NCBI GenBank assembly: GCA_945859605.1
Contig: OX243811.1
Coordinates: 35,358,750 to 35,422,749, forward strand
DNA from: Lumbricus rubellus
Lineage: Eukaryota; Annelida; Clitellata; Crassiclitellata; Lumbricidae
Direction of reading: 5' to 3'
DNA: 64,000 nt
Below the pieces are notes generated by a model. It made no database searches. It worked only from the letters and a program-made list of their open reading frames with translations, and was not told the DNA's origin. Shown in pieces: positions 57,601 to 64,000 of this stretch. How positions within the stretch are numbered: position 1 is the stretch's first letter; each line of letters opens with the position of its first letter. A program made the position numbers and the translations under genes.

Positions 57601-59404
57601 TCCAACCAGTCCTCACCTGCAGATCTACCATACTTACTTTGTCTCATCACCTTTCCTAAGCAGAACCTTTTCTCAACTTTCCTGAACACCTACCATTCTC
57701 CCACACGCTGTCCTTCGTCTCGAGGAGGGCAGCAAGACCAATGTTGTCCTTCGTCATGACGCGATTGATCATGTCCTGAGAACCTTCCGCCGTCTCTATG
57801 GCAACCTGGTTGAACTCCACCAAGTGTTCCTTCAGAAGCTTAAATCTGAAAACAAAACGGAAAGGGAAAATGTTCAAATCCAACCAGGGCATAAACTGGT
57901 TTTGTAAATTTCTGAGCTACATGCACCCAGCTATGACTATTTTATTTTTTTCTCTCTCTTGGTCTAACGTACTGGGAGCGCCTCTGATTGGTGTGCACTG
58001 TGAGAGGCGCTTTATAAATTTATAGGTAGAATACAATATGATAATAGCAATTACTGACCCTGGTCTTCTCCTTCTAGAGGTCTGTCACCCGCAAATAGAT
58101 GCTTCAGTGCACGTCTAATTAAAGTTAAGTGTTACTTACTATAGCTGATCCATGGGGAGTTGTACGTACAGCAACACAGGACAATCATGTAGGTCTGGAA
58201 TATAAATGTAGCTGCTGTCTCAAGAGGGGGGGGGTGGAGGGAAGTGAAGGGATTAGTCGTCACCTCGCAACTATAGGGAGTTTAGGAAGTTGGAAAAACA
58301 CACAGACTGGACTTGTGCTAAATGCGAACCTGCAGATAAAAATCCTTGCACACCCTTTGTAATAGTGGATAGAAAAAAGCATAATTGAAAGAGGAGAACG
58401 ATGGTCGTAAAGGTGAGAGAATGACTCTATTGACGATGAATCACTTGACAGGTGAGAGAGAAGTGAGAGCTCGACTGCATTTCCAGGTGAGAGAATGATG
58501 GATGGTGTTTTCAGATGAGATTATTTTATGTTTCCAGCAAACTGAATGATTGTATCTTAAGATAATGATATCATCTTAAGATAATGATATCATCTTAAGA
58601 TAATGATTGTATCTTAAGATAATGATTGTATCTTAAGATAATGATTGTATCTTAAGATAATGAATCAATGATTGTATCTTAAGATAATGATATCATCTTA
58701 AGATAATGATATCATCATCTTAAAATAATGATTGTATCTTAAGATAATGATATCCTCTTAAGACAATGATATCATCTTAAGATAATGATATCATCTTAAG
58801 ATAATGATTTCATCTTAAGACAATGATGTCATCTTCAGATAATGATATCATCTTAAGATAATGATATCATCTTAACATAATGATATCATCTTAACATAAT
58901 GATATCATCTTAAGATGATGATATCATCTTAACATAATGATATCATCTTAAGATAATGATATCATCTTAACATAATGATATCATCTTAAGATAATGATAT
59001 CATCTTAAGATAATGATATCATCTTAAGATGATATGATATCATCTTACTTGGAATGCTTGAAGAAGATTGCACAACCATCGACGTGCTTCCTGTCGGCCT
59101 CCGTCATCGTGCGTGCTCGCGACTTCGGTGAGAAGATGCCCTCGTATCCTTCCGCTCTCAACTCTGGGAGAAAGAAGCTGTAGAACTGTTCCGTCTCCAC
59201 TTCCTGTCTCAATAACAGACAACACAGTGAACTCGCTTATGCGCGAAATCGCGAGAAATGAATTAGATAAACAAGTTCTACCACTTTACCTCTGGATGTT
59301 CTCGTCAATGAGTCGCTGAACATTCAGAACCAGATCCCATCCAAATATCTCACCTTCCTAGTAAACACAGGCAGTTCATTCATCTGTCTGTCTGTCCGTC
59401 TGTT

Positions 59405-59440
<36 letters not shown>

Positions 59441-60584
59441 ATCAGTGGCGTCACTAGGACTAGTGTCACCCTAAGCGATAACTCATTGTGTCACCCCTAT
59501 GGACCTATACTCCATTACCAGACCATATTATTATTCATAGTAATGTCTCTGTGCTAATGTTAGTCATCATCATCATCATCCTGAACCATAGGCTCAAAAC
59601 CCATAGGTGTCTGACGCCAATGTCTAATGTTAGCAGTGACGTAACTAGCGTTAGGCTTGGGGGGCTTAAGCCCCCCCAAACGAAGCTGAAGCCCCCCAAA
59701 TGAAATCAAGCCGTTGTATGCTTACGGCTAATTTAAATAGACTACCGCATGGACGGCGTACATGCAGTTACAGACCATAACGGACGACCGGCCATGACTG
59801 CCTAAAAATGGCTCCATTTGAGATCGACACAGCCAAAAATGCGCTGGTCGCTGGGGCTCCGCCCCAGACCCCGCTGGGGAGCTTACGGTAAAGACAAAAC
59901 CTTTCTCTTTTACAGTAGCAGTTTCATTTTTTATTGTTATCCTGGTAGCTTGAGCCTTGCGACACTGAAAAACCACTTATTCTTAAAGTTTTCGCGACTT
60001 TTTCGTTCACAAATAGCTGGCAAACAAGAGCCTAAAATGGCTCCATTTGAGGTCGACACAGCCAAAAATGCGCTGGTCGCTGGGGCTCCGCCCCAGACCC
60101 CGCTGGGGGAGCTTACGACGCTCCCCAGACCCCCTAGTCGGAACGGGCTTCGGCACTCGCAACTTCGCGCCTTCGGCGCCGCCACTCACAACCAATTACA
60201 ATACAGCGTCCTGGCACTTCATTTTTACACTTTAAGCACTGGTCATATACTTCAGGCTTAAACCCCCCAAACGAAAAATCCTAGTTACGTCCCTGAATGT
60301 TAGTAGTAAATTGTACCAGTAATTCGTGTACATAAAGTCATACAGAGAATGTAATAATGACACGTAATGACACAATCAGCCAGCAGAATTAAAATTACAA
60401 AAATGCACATTTTAAACTATTTTTTCAGTTTAATCATTTACTATTAGTAACATAAGAAAAAAATCATATGAGCAACTATAAATATAATGTTTGAACCATG
60501 CAAGGCAATGAGTAAGTAGAATTGCATGACATGGAATGGACAGAACCATCACCTTTATTATTATCCTATCATTATGGTCGTCAT

Positions 60585-60618
<34 letters not shown>

Positions 60619-61346
60619 GGTGGGTTGAAGAAACTGATGTCTGGATGTAATGGATTGACAATGGCGTCATCGGATATCTGAGTTTCGTTCGTTTATCCTT
60701 TAATTTGTTGAAACTCAATTCAACTTCGCCCACAATCGCCATTATTATAACGACCAACACGAGATAACAATAATATGGTGCGGGGTCTCCAAAAACACAG
60801 CCATCACTGGATGGAACCAGACATGGAAATTGATGGAATAGGATCAGACAGAGAAGGAAGAGGAGGAGGAGCAGAAAGAGGAGGAGCATGGGAAGATATA
60901 AAGTAGAGTAAAGAGGAGGAGGCAGCGGAAGATGAAAAAGAAGAGAGGAAATCGGATAACGAGAAGGGAAGCATTAGGAAAAAATAGGAAAAATTTAAGA
61001 AGGATGCAGAGAAGGGAAAGGGTTGCTTGTTGCTGTTGTACAGACAGACAGTCAGACAGACAGACAGAGAGACAGAGAGACAGACAGACAGGCATGCAGA
61101 CAGACACACAGACAGACAGGCAGACAGACAGACAGACAGACATACAGACACAAAGACAGACAGACAGACAGACAGACACATAGCTGACCTGTAAGTTGAT
61201 GATGTCGGCCGAGTATTGTTGGATCTCTTCCAAGATAGTCTTCTTGCGGAAGTCCCAGCTGAGCGCCCACGACGGGCAGTAGCCGTACAGCTGACGGGTG
61301 GCATACTTATCACACAGCACGTTGTAGCACATGACCGTATAGATGG
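53765..61346 (-). CDS. CNOT6: CNOT6/CNOT6L (CCR4) deadenylase, nuclease half; N-terminus beyond right edge
   Basis: Catalytic subunit of the CCR4-NOT complex, which shortens mRNA poly(A) tails in the cytoplasm. Exons: 61346-61189, 59203-59049, 57845-57694, 56076-55795, 54938-54761, 54092-53765 (TAA), all phase-consistent, about 417 residues. This is the endonuclease/exonuclease/phosphatase fold: MCYNVLCDKYATRQLYGYCP, the metal-binding Glu in EVETEQF, KHVDGCAIFFK, VEFNQVA, HIHWDPE, CGDLNSLPDS, DYVFYS and the catalytic SDH in PSDHLPLL. All expected active-site motifs are present, so it should be active. Exon 56076-55795 carries a Gln/Ser/Ala-rich insertion (EEMQQQQAALKHQ...) where vertebrates have a shorter linker. 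The last exon adds a Ser/Thr-rich tail of about 50 residues after the catalytic core. The leucine-rich repeats that bind CNOT7/8 (CAF1) are not in the window. The first exon begins with two bases of a split codon, so upstream exons must exist to the right. Confidence 0.96.
54576..54627. repeat. (AAT)n microsatellite
   Basis: About 17 perfect AAT/TAA units within a broad AT-rich stretch (54300-54720) in a CNOT6 intron, with no other recognisable content. Confidence 0.95.
55016..55232. repeat. 16-bp minisatellite CATTAATTCACTTATT
   Basis: About 13 units in the CNOT6 intron between exons 55795 and 54938, with CATTAATT, TATTAATT and AGTAATT variants. Confidence 0.95.
58553..59048. repeat. 19-bp minisatellite abutting the CNOT6 exon donor
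   Basis: About 25 units of GATAATGATATCATCTTAA with small variants, running right up to the splice donor of exon 59203-59049, whose intron begins GTAAGATGATATCAT. Confidence 0.92.
59290..59357 (-). other. exon-like 68 bp open segment inside a CNOT6 intron
   Basis: Between CNOT6 exons 61189 and 59203 lies an open segment bounded by ...TTTACTAG and |GTAAAG, reading EGEIFGWDLVLNVQRLIDEN. It is not part of the vertebrate proteins I know. It starts in phase 0 but ends after two bases of a codon, which does not match the CAG|GAAGTG acceptor of the next exon. An acceptor four bases earlier (TTGAG|ACAG) would fit. It may be a cassette or poison exon, or chance. Confidence 0.3.
59634..60295. mobile_element. 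hAT-like nonautonomous element with internal duplication
   Basis: 662 bp, CAGTGACGTAACTAG at one end and CTAGTTACGTCCCTG at the other, flanked by AATGTTAG (59626-59633, 60296-60303). Inside, a ~90-bp GC-rich unit (GCCTAAAAATGGCTCCATTT ... CCGCTGGGGAGCTTACG) occurs twice, at about 59800-59892 and 60031-60120. It lies in the CNOT6 intron between exons 61189 and 59203. Confidence 0.9.
61035..61181. repeat. (CAGA)n/(GACA)n tract beside CNOT6 exon donor
   Basis: Tetranucleotide repeat ending 8 bases from the intron start of exon 61346-61189. Confidence 0.95.
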
Positions 61347-62212
61347 CTGACAAAAAGAACAAGAACAATGGTTTATGAAGAAGGCAGAACAGATCAGGTT
61401 GGGTGAGATTAGGTCAGGTAATTCCAACCAGATAAGCATCATGTGTATTATAGGCATGTCATTGTCATCCGAAAAGGTATGTCTTAAAGTAAGAAAAATT
61501 CGTGTAAAAAATGTTTCTGTAATAGTAGTGATAATGGTATCCGAGTTTAATTGTAGCCTACTAATAACAAAAATAAAGATCACCATTATCATCGCCATAC
61601 TCATCATCATCATCGTCATCGTCATCATCATCATCTTTATAATCATAGCAATACAATAGTAGTAGGAGTGTTTCTCAACTTTCTCCTCCTCATCCTCCTT
61701 CTCCTCGTCCTCCTCCTCTCGGCCTTCGTTCGTGTGCAATGCGAGAGGCAACTATAGGTAGCAGTGTTAGCAACCGTTGATGGCCTAAGTGCAATTAATG
61801 GCTGTCCAGGGATTCAGAGACAGCTACCACCACCACAGCAGCAGCGCTCTACTGGTTGTCAGTGGCAACGGGGCAACCAATGACCATGGATTGTTGGAGG
61901 GTGAGGAGGAGCAGGGTTGAAGAACTCTGGCCCAGGGGCGTGAAACATTCCTCCATCTCCACCCCTAGACCTCTAAGCTCACCCAGAGCTATACAGGCTC
62001 TTTGCCTGTCTATCTGTCTGTCGGTCTCTCTCTTTTTCCTCTGTATCTATGTATGTATCCCTATCTGTCTGTTTGTCTAATAGTCATAGAAGAACAACAC
62101 GTTAATAATATATATCCGTTATAGCATTCTCTGCTCTATTCCCCTTCTTCTTTCTATTCCCCTTCTTCTTTCTCCACCCATCCTCCTCCTCCTCTTCGTC
62201 ATCTTCTTTGCC

Positions 62213-62289
62213 TTTTTCTCCTCCTCCTCCTCCTCCTCCTCCTCCTCCTCCTCCTCCTCCTCCTCCTCCTCCTCCTCCTCCTCCTCTTC
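62213..62289. repeat. (CCT)n microsatellite
   Basis: About 24 CTC/CCT units within a pyrimidine-rich stretch 62120-62330; it makes a spurious poly-Pro frame. Confidence 0.95.
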
Positions 62290-62521
62290 CTCCACCTCCT
62301 TCCCCTCCTTCTCATTGTTCTGTCAATGCTATGCTATGTTTCTTTTCCCTGTCCTGTTCTTCCAAGCCAGTTCATCAAGTATTTCTATCTTAATCTTATC
62401 CAGTAAATTCTCTCCTATTTCCTGCCCTCCCCTTCTCCTCTGGTCAGAGTCTAACCCCATGCCTCTCACTATGCGTCTGTCTCTCTCTCTCTCTTGCTCA
62501 CTGTCAAAGGAGCAATGTCTC

Positions 62522-62722
62522 ATGGCTTTTTTAACGAACGTGCAGTCGTACACAAAATGTGCAACTGGTTCTAAATGGATTTGTGCAGTTGTAGAAGCAC
62601 TTCTGTCAGTTAAAACTAGCAAAAAATGGTCATTGTCCTCCGATTGGAAGTAATTTACCATGAAGGATGGGAAGGAAAAGAAGAAGCTGTGAAGTTCTAA
62701 AAATTCCTTTAAAACAGCTCTG
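62522..62722. mobile_element. hAT-like MITE, family B, copy 3
   Basis: Diverged copy with TGGCTTTTTTAACGAACGTG at one end and CCTTTAAAACAGCTCTG at the other; the inner GGATTTGTGCAGTTGTAGAA block is conserved. Confidence 0.82.
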
Positions 62723-62970
62723 CAATGTTTTTGCTGCAGTCAAACACTGGCGCCATACAAATGTCTAAAGCCTAAACACGTACATACATACATGAATCTT
62801 TTCTTACTCTCATTTTTACTCTACTTCCTGTTGCTATTGTTTTTCATGTTCTTCGTTCTGTTCTTTGTGCTCAGACTTTGCTCTTCTTCTTACTCTTGCT
62901 GCAGCTCAGTGCTCCAGTCAACTGGAGCTGAAAGTCGACTGCTCCTGAGGGCAGCAGGAAAGGGTTAATC

Positions 62971-63192
62971 TGGGGCACGGTGGTGTAGTAGGTAGCCTAT
63001 GTTCGTTGCCGTGCAGCCAGAGGATTGCAGGTTCGAATCTACCTCAAGTCACCACGTATGGACCTTGGGCAAGTCCTTCACTCACAATTACTTAGCGCTT
63101 CGGCGTGAAGCTCCGATTCAGTGTCCGCGTTGTAGTCGGGAGCGCTTCCGAGTATACTAGAGAGCTTGAGGGGGCGCTATAACAAGTGCACA
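62971..63192 (+). mobile_element. tRNA-derived SINE, family A, copy 6
   Basis: TGGGGCACGGTGGTGTAGTA head, GCAGGTTCGAATCTACC box B, CTTGGGCAAGTCCTTCACTC body and GGGGGCGCTATAACAAGTGC tail. Confidence 0.9.
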
Positions 63193-63350
63193 CACATAGA
63201 CTACATACATAAATACATACACACAGAGAGAGGTATGACATTATGATAATTATGAGATATATCGCCCGATGTCTTGCGATTTACAATGAGGGCTCTATAG
63301 AAGTCAGCAGCTGAGAGGACTGTTGAGTGATTGCAAGATGTATACTCACC

Positions 63351-63351
<1 letters not shown>

Positions 63352-63436
<85 letters not shown>

Positions 63437-63900
63437 TAATAATAATAACAATAATAATAATTGAGGGTCTGAGATTGGGAACGATGACCTGCGAGCCCCA
63501 CACGTGCCCTTGTGGGATGAATGTCACTGCAGAGGGTTCGCATGGTCTATCATGTAGCCTAGGCCCGGGACGAATAGCCAGACACGCAAATCTAAACGAC
63601 ATCATAAGCCGAAGTCTTACACAAGCTGGAATGCCGAACATCAAGGAACCACCCGGTCTCTCACGCACTGATGGAAAAAGACCCGACGGGATGACTTTGA
63701 TTCCGTGGCGAGGAGGACGCAGCCTCGTGTGGGATGCCACCGTAATAGACACGGTTGCTCCTTCCTACCTACATGCCTCGGCTGCAACGGCGGGGGCTGC
63801 AGCTGAATTGGCGGACACGAGAAAAACTGTCAAGTACGACCACCTGTTGGCCAACCACCAGTGCTTAAAGTGTAAAAAAAGAAGTGCCTGGACGCTGTAG
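63352..63900 (+). mobile_element. retrotransposon C-terminal fragment with PD-(D/E)XK-like motif, preceded by an AAT microsatellite
   Basis: After (AAT)n at 63352-63455 the plus strand is open to TAG at 63900. It reads CPCGMNVTAEGSHGLSC, then ARHANLNDIISRSLTQAGMP, KEPPGLSRTDGKRPDGMTLI, and SLVWDATVIDTVAPSYL. The Cys/His cluster followed by RPDG ... VWD(A/V)TVxDT is what I know from C-terminal ends of reverse-transcriptase proteins in marine invertebrates, often annotated only as RNA-directed DNA polymerase. The RPD...D spacing suggests a restriction-like endonuclease. The upstream reverse transcriptase is missing. Confidence 0.65.
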
Positions 63901-64000
63901 CCTATTGTAATTGGTCGTCAGTGGAGGCGCGAAGTTGGGAGTGCCGAGGGCACGAAGCCCGTCCCGACTAGGAGGTCTGAGGGAGCGTCGTAAGCTCCCC
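63901..64000. mobile_element. second copy (inverted, cut by window edge) of the 59.6 kb hAT-like element
   Basis: Reads as the reverse complement of about 60105-60205: GAGCGTCGTAAGCTCCCC, GAAGCCCGTCCCGACTAG and GCGCGAAGTTG blocks occur in inverted order. It begins right after the stop codon of the LINE fragment. Confidence 0.8.

Overview
This is a window of an invertebrate animal nuclear genome. It is AT-rich, with many short, phase-consistent, GT-AG-spliced exons in large introns, dense microsatellites, tRNA-derived SINEs and many DNA-transposon remnants. Nothing bacterial or organellar is visible. Repeat style (TTAA elements, mariners, AGGCCT-rich stretches) and absence of vertebrate-type repeats suggest a marine invertebrate; I cannot name the species from sequence alone.

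Three conserved host genes lie head-to-tail on the minus strand. (1) About 3.2-21.9 kb: a RASGEF1-family guanine nucleotide exchange factor. I could rebuild 17 coding exons whose phases all agree; only the last short exon (about 35 residues) is missing. (2) 27.8-36.7 kb: a complete BRAP (BRCA1-associated protein / IMP) gene of 14 exons, about 651 residues, with RNA-recognition-like, RING, UBP zinc-finger and coiled-coil regions. (3) 53.8-61.3 kb: the nuclease half of CNOT6/CNOT6L (CCR4 deadenylase), six exons; its leucine-rich-repeat N-terminus must lie beyond the right edge. The three proteins act in different pathways (Ras-family signalling, Ras/MAPK scaffolding and ubiquitin ligation, mRNA deadenylation); nothing suggests they are functionally linked.

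Between BRAP and CNOT6 sits the main accessory feature: a 9.73 kb DNA transposon (37,246-46,977) flanked by TTAA, with about 450-470 bp terminal inverted repeats. It carries a Kolobok-like transposase on the plus strand, split by a nested 2.6 kb insertion, and on the minus strand a convergent small gene whose product resembles the zinc-binding C-terminal 'ballast' domain of P2X7 receptors. The body also holds a SINE and two or more MITE-like insertions.

The rest is a catalogue of mobile elements: three Tc1/mariner-type elements with degenerate transposases, hAT-like MITEs with clean 8-bp target duplications, piggyBac-like TTAA elements, six copies of one tRNA-SINE family, LINE fragments, and long tandem arrays. 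Several tandem repeats and one transposon nest sit directly on, or copy, splice sites of the host genes. The stretches 22.0-27.0 kb, 47.9-48.5 kb, 49.3-51.7 kb and 52.4-53.5 kb hold no gene I can recognise.
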